Source: Smithellaceae bacterium
GTDB lineage: Bacteria > Desulfobacterota > Syntrophia > Syntrophales > Smithellaceae
Length of the DNA stretch: 63,931 nt
Direction: 5' to 3'
NCBI GenBank assembly: GCA_030690945.1
Contig: JAUYFM010000016.1
Location: 1-63,931, forward strand
Part shown: in pieces, positions 39,809 to 48,590 of the stretch
Numbering within the stretch: position 1 is the first letter of the stretch
Layout: each line of letters begins with the position of its first letter
The notes under the pieces: generated by a model
What the model was told of the DNA's origin: nothing
Databases searched by the model: none
What the model saw: only the letters and a program-made list of their open reading frames with translations
Program-made: the position numbers and the translations under genes

Positions 39809-41719
39809 TTATTTTGCCCTGGCGGCACCTCCGTTTGCAGCAGCTTGCGCCGCCAGATTGAAGCGCAAAATCACTGCGTCAGTATCGGACGTGCGGGACA
39901 TTGCAATTTTTGACTTTTCAAAGACTTTCAGCATAGCCTCATTGCGCGGCAGCACATAAGCGATAAAGCAGCCAATCCCCCGGTCGCGGGCGATCTTAAT
40001 CAGGTAGTTAAACATGAAAGTGGCAACGCCTTTTCCCTGAAACTCTTCATCGACAATGAAAGCGATTTCATAAGCACCCGCTCTTTTATCGTAAGCGTAA
40101 CGCGCCTCGGCGATGATTCTTTCATTGCGGCCTTTTTCCACGATGGCGACAACCGAAAGAACCTCCTCGTAATCAATGCTGACGTAGGTTTGCATTTCTT
40201 TGTGCGGCATAACAGGCTTCGAGGCAAAATAGCGGAAATATTTTGATTCGTCGGAAAAATTGTAAAACAGACGGCGCATCATGTCCTCATCGGACGATTT
40301 GATCGGACGGATTTTAATTTCCAGACCGTCTCGCAGGGATTTGCGCGTTTCCAGCCCGGACGGGTAGTTGGCGGCATGGCGGGCAACATAAATCTGATCC
40401 GCATAGACATAATTAAGCGCCTTGGCCTGGTTAAGCAAACTTTCGCGATGATCGGGATGGGCAATGTCGATCATCGCAATGGCCCGCTCCCGGATGGACT
40501 TGCCGAAAAGATTCGCCACGCCGTATTCGGTGACGATATATTTGACGACGCCCAGCGTGCTGTGAGGGTTGTCAATGTCACAGTCATGCTTGATGACGAT
40601 GTTGCTTTGCCCTTGTTTATCCACGGAATTGAGCGCCACAATCGCCTTGCCTCTTTTGGAAATGGTTGCGGCCACCGCAAAGCTCAGTTTGCTTTCATAA
40701 CCGGAAAGGAGATTGTCGCCGGAATGGAAAATGACCAACTCGCCGGAAATATCGATTTTTTTAACGTTCACGATGCCGATGAGACTTTTGATTCGCCGCA
40801 CAACGAAGGGGTTGCTCAGCCGGGCAATCGGATAAAACTCAAAAACGGGATTGCGGTTAACATACTCATACAAGGCGCGACTTCCGTAACAATAGCTCGC
40901 CGTGACGAGGCCCCCGTTATAACGGCTGCGGTCCAGCGAGATCGCGCCGGAATTGATCAGATCAATAACCCAGTCGGAAAGAACATGCGTCAGAATGCCG
41001 AGATTTTTCTTGTTTTTCAAATGAGCGGCCACGGCGTTGAATATCCTGCCAACATGCAGCACCACGGTTGCGCCGTCCTCGATCAGGTTTGCTATATTCC
41101 AGCCAATACGGTCCACGATTGCATCATAGGGCTTGTTTTCCCGCTCAATAAGCGGCAAATCGCTTTCGATAATATAGTCGATACTGCTGATATGAATGGC
41201 CGTCTCGCCGTGGGTTACCGGCATGTTTGGATTGATCTCCGCAATCGTCAGCGACGCCTGCTTAATAACGATATTGGCCACATCCACCGCCACGCCCAGA
41301 GACACAAACCCTTTGTCGTCGGGCACGGAAGTCTGGATAATCGCCACATCCACCGCCACCGCGCCGCTTAAAAAAATGTAAGGCAGCTCCATCAGGTTGG
41401 CGGGAATGAAATCGACTTTGCCTTCGGCAATTTCCTTGCTGATACTCTCGCCGATATTGAATGTCTTTAACCGGTATTGCCTGTATCCGTCGCGTTGAGA
41501 CGGAAGATAATTGCCCAGCGTAATGAGCTGAATGATTTCCAGATCGCGGATATTGCGCGCGCCGGACGCGGCAATGGCCGACAGAACTTTCCCCGGGGCC
41601 GCGACAGCGCTTGAGACAAAAATTTTCTGTCCGGGTTTTAGTTTTTCCAGCGCCTGATCCGTACTGATCACTTTGCTGCGATAATCGAACGAACCTGTCA
41701 TTTTGCAATTTTCCATCAT
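39809..41719 (-). CDS. Acetyl-CoA hydrolase/transferase fused to a GNAT acetyltransferase
   Basis: The 636-residue protein has a cat2-type CoA-transferase part (about 10-440) and a C-terminal GNAT domain (about 460-615; acetyl-CoA loop FQGKGVATFMFNYLI). Family motifs are present (SVPDDKGFVSLG, EINPNMPVTHGE, VTEYGVANLFGKSIRERA). The segment that carries the catalytic Glu in relatives (GIHTEMFADG in the protein at 24595) reads GILTHVLSDW here, so Glu is replaced by H245. Acyl transfer through a glutamyl-CoA thioester is then unlikely; the first part may sense acyl-CoA and steer the acetyltransferase, possibly a protein lysine acetylase. GGAGG precedes the ATG. It is divergent from the carboxylase operon. 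Confidence 0.88.
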   Translation of the reverse strand: MMENCKMTGSFDYRSKVISTDQALEKLKPGQKIFVSSAVAAPGKVLSAIAASGARNIRDLEIIQLITLGNYLPSQRDGYRQYRLKTFNIGESISKEIAEGKVDFIPANLMELPYIFLSGAVAVDVAIIQTSVPDDKGFVSLGVAVDVANIVIKQASLTIAEINPNMPVTHGETAIHISSIDYIIESDLPLIERENKPYDAIVDRIGWNIANLIEDGATVVLHVGRIFNAVAAHLKNKKNLGILTHVLSDWVIDLINSGAISLDRSRYNGGLVTASYCYGSRALYEYVNRNPVFEFYPIARLSNPFVVRRIKSLIGIVNVKKIDISGELVIFHSGDNLLSGYESKLSFAVAATISKRGKAIVALNSVDKQGQSNIVIKHDCDIDNPHSTLGVVKYIVTEYGVANLFGKSIRERAIAMIDIAHPDHRESLLNQAKALNYVYADQIYVARHAANYPSGLETRKSLRDGLEIKIRPIKSSDEDMMRRLFYNFSDESKYFRYFASKPVMPHKEMQTYVSIDYEEVLSVVAIVEKGRNERIIAEARYAYDKRAGAYEIAFIVDEEFQGKGVATFMFNYLIKIARDRGIGCFIAYVLPRNEAMLKVFEKSKIAMSRTSDTDAVILRFNLAAQAAANGGAARAK

Positions 41720-41797
41720 TACATCCTCCGCTGAATTGACTATAAGATAGAATATTTCAACAAAATAATCAATTTATGATTGGGAAAGACTATCCGC

Positions 41798-41827
41798 TTG
41801 ACAACCCATGTATATGCTAAGTATAAG
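41798..41827 (+). promoter_or_regulatory. Putative sigma70 promoter of the carboxylase operon
   Basis: TTGACA (41798-41803), 18 bases and TATAAG (41822-41827) lie about 50 bases before the GTG start at 41879, in the gap shared with the divergent CoA-transferase/GNAT gene. AGGAAGG serves as the Shine-Dalgarno sequence. Confidence 0.55.
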
Positions 41828-41878
41828 CGTCCATGATGAGAATAGTATATCACTAAACAGCATACAGGAAGGACATTT

Positions 41879-43327
41879 GTGAAAAAAATTAATAAAGTGC
41901 TGGTGGCCAACCGGGGGGAAATCGCTCTTCGCATTATCCGCACCGTTAAGGAAATGGGGCTTTCTACCGCCGCGGTTTATGAAAAACCGGACAGCGAAGC
42001 GTATTTTTTACGATTTGCCGATCAGGCCATTCTGATTGGCGACGGGCCGCGCAAGGATTACCTTAATATTGATAAAATCATCTGGGCGGCGCAAAAAGCC
42101 GGGGCGGATGCCATTCATCCCGGTTACGGTTTTTTATCGGAAAACCCTGATTTGGCCACAGCCTGTGAAGATGCAGGTATCACGTTCATCGGGCCGCCGC
42201 CCAAGGTTATTCGCGATCTGGGCAACAAGGTCGTCGCTCGTGATATCATGAAGAAAGCCGCTATCCCGTTTATTCCGGGAACCGGCGCGCTGGCCGACGG
42301 CGAAGAAGGCATTCGAGAAGCATTGGCCTTCGCAGCTCAGCAAGGGTATCCGATCATGCTCAAGGCACTGGCCGGCGGCGGTGGCCGCGGCATCCGCAAA
42401 ATTGCCGGAGAAGAAGAACTCCGCGCGCAGCTGCCGCAGGCGCGCTTTGAAGCACGCTCCGCCTTCAATGACGACCGTATTTATATTGAAAAATGCGTAG
42501 AGTCGCCGCGGCATATCGAAGTGCAGATTCTGGCCGACGCTTACGGTCACATCATGCACCTGGGGACAAGGGATTGCTCCATCCAGCGCCGTCATCAGAA
42601 ACTGCTGGAAATCGCACCCGCCGATCTGCCGCCTTCCGTCCTCGAGGCCATGCACCAGACGGCGATACAGGCGGCGCGCCAGGCGGGTTATGTCAACGCC
42701 GGAACGGTGGAGTTTCTGGTCGATCCCCAAACCAACCAATTCTGGTTTATGGAAGTCAACACCCGGCTTCAGGTGGAACACACCGTTACCGAAATCCTCA
42801 CGGGCATCGACATTATTCGTCAGCAGATTCTGCTGGCCGAAGGCGGCCGACTCGAAATTCCGGAAGAACGAATCTATCTGGTCGGCAAAGCCATTCAGGT
42901 CCGCGTCAACGCCGAAGACCCCAAAAATAATTTCATGCCCGAAGGCGGCAAACGCGTGGACGTGTATCAGTCGCCCGGCGGTCCCGAAATCCGCCTCGAC
43001 GGCATTGTCTATCAGGGCTATAAAATACCGACTGATTACGATTCGCTGCTCGTGAAGCTGACTGTGCGCGGCTATTCCTGGGAACAAACGATTCAGCGCC
43101 TGAAACGCGCGCTGAAAGATTTTTTAATCGTCGGGCCCAAAACCACGATCCCCTTTTATCTGGCCATTTGCGATGAAAAAGATTTCCGCAACGGTCAATT
43201 TACGACCAGCTATCTTGATCTGCATCCCGAAATATTCAATTATCCCGACGCCGAGCGGGAAATCGCCAAGCTGTCGAGGTTGATCGCAGAAATCCATTCC
43301 AGAAAGATAAATCCCTACGCTTATTAA
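41879..43327 (+). CDS. Biotin carboxylase subunit (AccC/PycA-like)
   Basis: The 482-residue protein carboxylates biotin at the expense of ATP and bicarbonate. It begins with GTG at 41879 (KKINKVLVANRGEIALRIIR). The ATP-grasp region has GGGGRGIR, KCVESPRHIEVQILAD, the EVNTRLQVEHTVTEILTG signature and a C-terminal biotin-carboxylase domain. Length fits a stand-alone subunit. It lies 36 bases before a gene with carboxyltransferase and biotinyl domains, so the two form a two-subunit carboxylase like the PycA/PycB enzymes of methanogens and some deltaproteobacteria. Confidence 0.93.
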   Translation: MKKINKVLVANRGEIALRIIRTVKEMGLSTAAVYEKPDSEAYFLRFADQAILIGDGPRKDYLNIDKIIWAAQKAGADAIHPGYGFLSENPDLATACEDAGITFIGPPPKVIRDLGNKVVARDIMKKAAIPFIPGTGALADGEEGIREALAFAAQQGYPIMLKALAGGGGRGIRKIAGEEELRAQLPQARFEARSAFNDDRIYIEKCVESPRHIEVQILADAYGHIMHLGTRDCSIQRRHQKLLEIAPADLPPSVLEAMHQTAIQAARQAGYVNAGTVEFLVDPQTNQFWFMEVNTRLQVEHTVTEILTGIDIIRQQILLAEGGRLEIPEERIYLVGKAIQVRVNAEDPKNNFMPEGGKRVDVYQSPGGPEIRLDGIVYQGYKIPTDYDSLLVKLTVRGYSWEQTIQRLKRALKDFLIVGPKTTIPFYLAICDEKDFRNGQFTTSYLDLHPEIFNYPDAEREIAKLSRLIAEIHSRKINPYAY

Positions 43328-43363
43328 TGGGTTAAGCGACAAGCATCGAGGAGAACATTTGTT

Positions 43364-45295
43364 ATGAAAAACTTACCGGAAGGTAGAATAACGCCCCAGG
43401 AACTCAAAAGCGCCGGGGTCAAATATATTCTGGACAAAATGAGCGGGCAAAAAGGTTATTATGTCACCAACGCTGAAAGAGATCTGTCGCAGTCTGATTT
43501 TAAAAACCGGATCATGCCGCATACGCAAATTCTGGTGGCGCAGGAACGAAATGCGGCCGGTTACTTTTCTCTGGAAATTACGGGCGGCGCGTCGGTGCAT
43601 GTCGATATGCTGCGCAAGCAGATGAACCCGCTGGAAAAACTGGAGGTATTGAGCGGCTATATGCCGGATACGCTTTTCCAGACATTGTGCCGCGGGATCA
43701 ATTTGTTCGGCTACCGGCCCTATCCCGAAAACGTCATCCGCCTGACGGTCGAAGCGTTTGCCCGATATGTCCATGTCTGGCGCGTCTTTGATTTCTTAAA
43801 CTACATTCCTAATATGATTCCTGTTTATGAGGAAGTTAAAAAAGCAGGAAGGATTCTGGAGGCGGCGGTCTGTTTTTCCACGGGACCGGAACACACCAAC
43901 AAGTTCTACCTGAAAAAGGTCGCCGAGATTCTGGATGTGACCGGACCGGACATCATTCTGGCGATTAAAAATCATGGCGGCCTGGGGTCGCCCAGACGCA
44001 TGGGCGACCTGGTTCATGTAATCCGTCAGAAACATCCGGACCTGCTGATCCACTATCACGGGCACAACACCGACGGCAATGAAATCAGCCGCGTGGTGGC
44101 CGCCGTCCAAAACGGCGCGAATATCGTGGACGCCGGCGATCACGCCCTGACCGGTTTTTACGGCCCGCCGCCGCTCTTGACGGTGGTGAACACGCTGGAA
44201 GATTATGGTTACACGGCCATCGGCCTGGATAAACAGGCGGTGATTGACACCTCCAACAAGCTCAGACATGAGCGGCAATATTATCGTGATTTTGAATCAC
44301 AGTTCTTTGGGTTTGACCCGACGGTGCAAACCCATAAACTGCCCGGTGGCGCGACGGGATCGAGCTTTGAACAAGCGATCAAGGGCGGCTTTCTCGACCG
44401 GATGCCGGAAATTTTACAAAACGAACTGCCGAGAGTGCAAACCGATCTGGGCAATTTCTGGAGCGTCACGCCCGGTTCGCAGATTCTCTGGACGACCGCC
44501 GCCAATAACGTACTCAAAAGAGAGCGCTATAAAGATGCGAGCGACGATTTGAAAAACCTGCTTCTGGAACGCTACGGCAAATTTCCGTTTTACCGTCCCG
44601 CCGACGACATCTATGCAGCGGTCTTTGGTAAGGATTGGAAGAAAATTCTCAAAAACGAGGGCGGCTACCAGAAGATTGAGGACGTCGATCTGGCCATTGA
44701 AAAACGCATGCTGGAACACAGCCTGGGCAGGTCCGCTTCAGACGACGAGCTGGTATTGTATCTCCAGCATCCCCATGATGCGGTAAGCTTCTTTAAGTTT
44801 GAGGAAAAATTCGGCAAGACCTGGGCTCTGCCGCCGGAGGTCTGGCTCAGGCGCGGCGGTTTTAATATCGGCGAAAAATTTGAATTCCCCGACGCCTATG
44901 GCAAATTGCATGCCATTGAAATCGGCCCTTCGCGCCGCACCAAAGATGGCTCTTTTATGACGATCCTGGGGATTGATTATCATCCCGAACCGATTATCAC
45001 GCTGGTTGAAAATGAAGGCGGAGAAAAACTCAAATCCAAAGTCACGCTAACACCCAAGGAAATTGGGGCACTGGCCAGAGTGGGCGACATCCGCGCAACG
45101 ATGAAAGGCGTGGTCAATCAGATTCCCGTGGCTGTGGGCGAAGCGGTAAGCGACGGAGATCCACTGGTCGTCCTGGAAGCCATGAAAATGCTGACCAATA
45201 TCGTAGCCGAATTCAGCGGCAAAGTGACGGAGATTCTTGTCTCGCCCGGTTCATCCGTGGAAATCGGCGAAAAGCTGATGATGATTGAGATATAG
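43364..45295 (+). CDS. Divergent carboxyltransferase with biotinyl domain (PycB/OadA-like)
   Basis: The 643-residue protein has an HMGL-like TIM barrel (about 20-300), a PYC_OADA middle domain (about 320-540) and a C-terminal biotinyl domain with the EAMKM biotin site. Metal-site features HGH (in HYHGHNTDG) and the Lys in AIKNHGG match pyruvate carboxylase, and RGINLFGYRPYP equals its RGxNLVGYRxY motif. But the DAHQSLLAT segment that supplies the metal-binding Asp reads MPHTQILVAQ. So this is a biotin-dependent carboxyltransferase whose substrate may not be pyruvate. It forms an operon with the biotin carboxylase upstream. AGGAG lies upstream of the ATG. Confidence 0.85.
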   Translation: MKNLPEGRITPQELKSAGVKYILDKMSGQKGYYVTNAERDLSQSDFKNRIMPHTQILVAQERNAAGYFSLEITGGASVHVDMLRKQMNPLEKLEVLSGYMPDTLFQTLCRGINLFGYRPYPENVIRLTVEAFARYVHVWRVFDFLNYIPNMIPVYEEVKKAGRILEAAVCFSTGPEHTNKFYLKKVAEILDVTGPDIILAIKNHGGLGSPRRMGDLVHVIRQKHPDLLIHYHGHNTDGNEISRVVAAVQNGANIVDAGDHALTGFYGPPPLLTVVNTLEDYGYTAIGLDKQAVIDTSNKLRHERQYYRDFESQFFGFDPTVQTHKLPGGATGSSFEQAIKGGFLDRMPEILQNELPRVQTDLGNFWSVTPGSQILWTTAANNVLKRERYKDASDDLKNLLLERYGKFPFYRPADDIYAAVFGKDWKKILKNEGGYQKIEDVDLAIEKRMLEHSLGRSASDDELVLYLQHPHDAVSFFKFEEKFGKTWALPPEVWLRRGGFNIGEKFEFPDAYGKLHAIEIGPSRRTKDGSFMTILGIDYHPEPIITLVENEGGEKLKSKVTLTPKEIGALARVGDIRATMKGVVNQIPVAVGEAVSDGDPLVVLEAMKMLTNIVAEFSGKVTEILVSPGSSVEIGEKLMMIEI

Positions 45296-45322
45296 AATAT
45301 AGGCTGAAGACCGACCCCCTTG

Positions 45323-45385
45323 CTGACCTGATAACCTGATGACCTGATGACCTGAAGGTCACTCGAGGTCACTCGAGGGGGCACG
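45323..45385. repeat. Short GACCTGA / GGTCACTCGAG repeat cluster
   Basis: Several imperfect tandem units (GACCTGATAACCTGATGACCTG) are followed by two GGTCACTCGAG units. The same CCTGAAGGTCACTCGAG string is found inside family B MITE copies 1 and 3. A related inverted string, CCTCGTGTGACCTTCAGGTC, lies at 47106-47126. It may also form a terminator-like hairpin between the convergent genes. Confidence 0.5.
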
Positions 45386-45396
45386 AGACTGTTAGG

Positions 45397-45939
45397 TTAC
45401 TGCAGATACACGCCCGTTCCGATAAAATAGTTTGTTCCCGGGATTGGCTCTACATACCCTAATTTACTGAACTCGTTTTTCGAACCAGGCTTAACCCAAT
45501 AAAACTCGACGAACCCTCCGCCTTTCTTTGCGGCAGCGCTCAGTTCGCGGATGACAAATTTCCCCTTTACATCTTTGTGATCGTAAAGGTTCTTACCGGG
45601 CAAATCCTTCTGGGTTGCATGGGCAATATTAAAGCAGCTGTAATCATAGACATAAAAATATCCTGATTTGTCCGGGTAAAAACGTACAGGTTTAATAAAG
45701 GAACGAATCATTTCAACGCGCTCTTTTTCATTCTTTACACCCTTGAGGATTTCTCCCAGGCCGGCGGCAGAAATGTGTGTCACTGTCTTGGCCATGTCCT
45801 TGTAACAGTCAACAGGCGCCTTATCTTCCGTATATCCGAACCTGGCATCCGTGATAAAAACGAACATGCTGATAAAGAATATAAGCAGCAATATCCCTGA
45901 AACTTTTTTTAACTTTTCTTTTTTGCAATACTTCTTCAT
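45397..45939 (-). CDS. Secreted or membrane-anchored single Cache domain protein
   Basis: From the ATG at 45939 (GGAGGATAT upstream; a start at 46038 would add 33 residues of leader DNA) the protein has 180 residues. A hydrophobic segment (about 13-32) is followed by a single Cache (sCache_2-like) domain: DKSGYFYVYDYSCFNIAHA, LPGKNLYDHKDVKGK and GTNYFIGTGVY are its hallmarks. Usually this domain is the extracellular part of a chemoreceptor or kinase; here it stands alone without any cytosolic output. It could work with a separate membrane signal protein. It is divergent from the enoyl-CoA hydratase gene. Confidence 0.85.
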   Translation of the reverse strand: MKKYCKKEKLKKVSGILLLIFFISMFVFITDARFGYTEDKAPVDCYKDMAKTVTHISAAGLGEILKGVKNEKERVEMIRSFIKPVRFYPDKSGYFYVYDYSCFNIAHATQKDLPGKNLYDHKDVKGKFVIRELSAAAKKGGGFVEFYWVKPGSKNEFSKLGYVEPIPGTNYFIGTGVYLQ

Positions 45940-46108
45940 TGTAATATATCCTCCATTGATGTTATTGATAACAAAACACTCTTGCCCCAAACGTCTGTGC
46001 GATGAATTGTGAGCACTTATCGGAAAAATTGCAAGCAAATATTCAATTTTCGATTCAAATGCTTATACTTCGGGAAAACAAAAACGATATTCTTTCCTCT
46101 GTTTCCTC

Positions 46109-46137
46109 TTGACACGCTTTCACGTTCTTTCTATACT
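46109..46137 (+). promoter_or_regulatory. Strong sigma70 promoter of the enoyl-CoA hydratase gene
   Basis: TTGACA (46109-46114), exactly 17 bases, TATACT (46132-46137). The start codon lies 75 bases downstream behind AAGGAGG. This near-consensus promoter implies high expression. Confidence 0.75.
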
Positions 46138-46211
46138 GTCAGAGGTAAGGAAGAAAATATCGACATTCAATAGATTTAGTAAAAAAATTCAATACCTAAG
46201 GAGGAATAAAG

Positions 46212-46994
46212 ATGGCTTTTAATTATGAGAAGTTAACGGTAGAACAAGACGGCATGGTTGTCGTTGCGGCAATCAATCATCCGCCGGCAAATTCGATGGG
46301 ACAGGGTGTTTTGAGAGACATCAATGACTTGCTGGATACGTGCGAAAAAGACGACAATGTGCGTGTCATCGTGATTACCGGTTCCGGCGCAAAACTGTTT
46401 TCCGCAGGCGCGGATATTACCGAATTTGCCGACCTTCAGGCAGGCAAAGTTCCTAAATACGACGGTAATGAAATTTATTTCAAAATCGAAAACTATCCCA
46501 AAGTCATCATCGCGGCCATGCAGGGTGGCGCTTACGGCGGCGGTCTGGAACTGGCCTGCTGCTGCCATTTGAGAATTATGGCTGAAGAAGCAACTCTGGG
46601 GCTGCCTGAAGTTAAACTGGGTCTCAACCCCGGTTGGGGCGGAACCCAACGCCTGCCTCGTTTTATCGGCAAGACCAAGGCCCTTGAGCTCATGCTGACC
46701 GGCGATTTTATGCCGGCCAAAGATGCTTTAACATTGGGTCTTTTAAACAAAGTTGTTCCGGCAGCTGAAGTGCTGGCGACAGCCAAAAAGCTGGCCAAGA
46801 AACTGGCCGGCGGCGCACCGGTTGCGCAACGCGAAATTATGAAGGCGGTGAGACTTGGTTTGGAAAGCAATTTGCACGATGGCGTCACCAAAATCGAAAG
46901 AGCAGCAAGCCAGGCGTTGGTATTCACCGAAGATTTCAAAGAAGGCGCAAAGGCCTTCCTGGAGAAAAGAGCGCCCAATTTCAAAGGCCGCTAA
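46212..46994 (+). CDS. Enoyl-CoA hydratase/isomerase (crotonase family)
   Basis: The 260-residue enzyme hydrates 2-enoyl-CoA during beta-oxidation or its reverse. The crotonase signature is clear: SAGADITEF, then GGAYGGGLELACCCHLRIMA, with the first catalytic Glu in LELA context and the second in LPEVKLGLNPGWGGTQRL. It starts behind an AAGGAGGAATAAAG Shine-Dalgarno sequence, has a near-consensus promoter and ends before a perfect terminator, so it is a strongly expressed single-gene unit. Activity on crotonyl-CoA or cyclic enoyl-CoA cannot be told apart by sequence. Confidence 0.93.
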   Translation: MAFNYEKLTVEQDGMVVVAAINHPPANSMGQGVLRDINDLLDTCEKDDNVRVIVITGSGAKLFSAGADITEFADLQAGKVPKYDGNEIYFKIENYPKVIIAAMQGGAYGGGLELACCCHLRIMAEEATLGLPEVKLGLNPGWGGTQRLPRFIGKTKALELMLTGDFMPAKDALTLGLLNKVVPAAEVLATAKKLAKKLAGGAPVAQREIMKAVRLGLESNLHDGVTKIERAASQALVFTEDFKEGAKAFLEKRAPNFKGR

Positions 46995-47041
46995 CAGCAG
47001 CCTTGCACTTGTGTAAACATGCCTGGACTCCCTGCATTAAC

Positions 47042-47080
47042 AAATGGGCGGCATTCTTTCGAATGCCGCCCATTTCCCTT
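47042..47080 (+). terminator. Rho-independent terminator of the enoyl-CoA hydratase gene
   Basis: A perfect 15 bp stem (AAATGGGCGGCATTC with its complement) closes a TTTC loop and is followed by ATTTCCCTTT. It ends the hydratase transcript and, being symmetrical, could also serve the convergent liv operon. Confidence 0.85.
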
Positions 47081-47155
47081 TAGCCTTCAGACTTCGGCCT
47101 CGCGCCCCCTCGTGTGACCTTCAGGTCAGCAAGGGGGTTAGCCTAATAACCTTTT

Positions 47156-48511
47156 TTACTTCCTCAACTGCGCCGGTGTCTTGTAGCGTTTCGGATCAAC
47201 CCATTTGGCTACATGTGCTTCGTTTTCCGGACAGGACTCATGCAGATAGGCAACCTTACCGAGTTCCTGGAACTGGGCGATCAACTGATAAAAATAACCG
47301 GGATAAGTTTTGTAGGGATTGTTCGGATCAACTCTCACACGGGAGTGATAAAAAGGAGACACTTTCTTGGTTTCATATTTCACCTTACCCAGGGAATAGA
47401 CGGTTTCCACATCTTCCATTGCTTTGATCAATTTTTTAATGTCACCGGTTCCCTTAGCCTTTTCGATGGCTGCCTTGAAATGGAAAATATCGGCATAGGC
47501 AATGTGAACGTGAATCTGCATGGGAATTTTACGCGCCTGCGCTTTTTTCACCAGCGGAATGGTTTTGTCCGTCAGGGGAATGTCATCGAGATCCGTGAAG
47601 GAGCTGATAACGCTTAAGCCCTTACCACCCGTCATCTTCCAGAAATCCTTGGTCTGGGCAACGCCGCCGTACATCATAACCTGAATATCCTTTGCCGCCG
47701 AATCGTTCCACTGTTTGGTAAAAGATTCCACATCGGTAAACCAGGAGCTGACGAAAAAAATAAGATCGGCATCGGCTTTCTTGATGTCCTGAAGAATTGG
47801 CAGAAACATGGTGCCGCGGGGTTTCACCAACTTGCTGTAAACAATTTCCAGACCGCAATCTTGGGCCATTTTCTCCCAGGTCGGCAAATTGAGCTCAGGG
47901 ATGCCTTTGCGCCATTCCTGCGTCCAGGTCAGATCTTCCCATAGAATGGCCAGCTTACGTGCTTTTATATATTCGGGTATCGTTTTGCAGAAGTAATATT
48001 TCTGCTGGGCGTAATGAGCCGGTTCCGCATCCCAGTCGCGGAAGCAATGATCATATTTTGGCGCTTCTTTGAGGATGCGCGCCGTCAGTTCTGAGCCCAT
48101 CGGCCCGTTGAAAACCAGAATATGCGGATATTCTTTCGCCAGCTGTCCGGAGGCTTCCTGCACAGCCAGACAGATTTCCGTACGACCTTCCACTGAAATA
48201 AACTTGGCCTTGTCATCGATGACTAATTTACGAAACGCCTCTACAGACAGAGACGTATCACCCTTGTTATCCATGACCACATACTTGACCGGCCGTCCCA
48301 GAATGCCGCCGGCAGCATTGATTTCCTCCACCGCCATTTTCTGTATGTCCATACACGGCCTGGTACCGGGTGACGCCACCATGCCGATGTAGCCGATCAC
48401 AAACGGCTCGCCTTTCGGCTGCGCCATTGAGATGGACGGTGCACTGATTGCAATGGCAACCAGCAGCATCAAAGCTGTAAAAATGACAACCCCTCTTGAT
48501 CGCTTCATCAT
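47156..48511 (-). CDS. Branched-chain amino-acid-type ABC substrate-binding protein (LivK-like)
   Basis: The 451-residue protein has a signal peptide (about 1-30, ending SISMAQ) and a type I periplasmic-binding fold: FVIGYIGMVASPGTRPCMDIQ, AVEEINAAGGILGRPVKYVVMDNKGD. It captures the substrate for the ABC importer whose other subunits are encoded at 51268-54623 in the same direction. Between them are two CaiB-type CoA-transferase genes, so the ligand is more likely an organic acid that is then activated with CoA than an amino acid. The length is above the usual 370-400. Confidence 0.9.
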   Translation of the reverse strand: MMKRSRGVVIFTALMLLVAIAISAPSISMAQPKGEPFVIGYIGMVASPGTRPCMDIQKMAVEEINAAGGILGRPVKYVVMDNKGDTSLSVEAFRKLVIDDKAKFISVEGRTEICLAVQEASGQLAKEYPHILVFNGPMGSELTARILKEAPKYDHCFRDWDAEPAHYAQQKYYFCKTIPEYIKARKLAILWEDLTWTQEWRKGIPELNLPTWEKMAQDCGLEIVYSKLVKPRGTMFLPILQDIKKADADLIFFVSSWFTDVESFTKQWNDSAAKDIQVMMYGGVAQTKDFWKMTGGKGLSVISSFTDLDDIPLTDKTIPLVKKAQARKIPMQIHVHIAYADIFHFKAAIEKAKGTGDIKKLIKAMEDVETVYSLGKVKYETKKVSPFYHSRVRVDPNNPYKTYPGYFYQLIAQFQELGKVAYLHESCPENEAHVAKWVDPKRYKTPAQLRK

Positions 48512-48590
48512 GTTACCCCCTCCTCCTCATAAAAAAAGCTTAAAAAAATTAATGATCAAATCTATGCTGAATATTTGATCCTCCTAGTCG

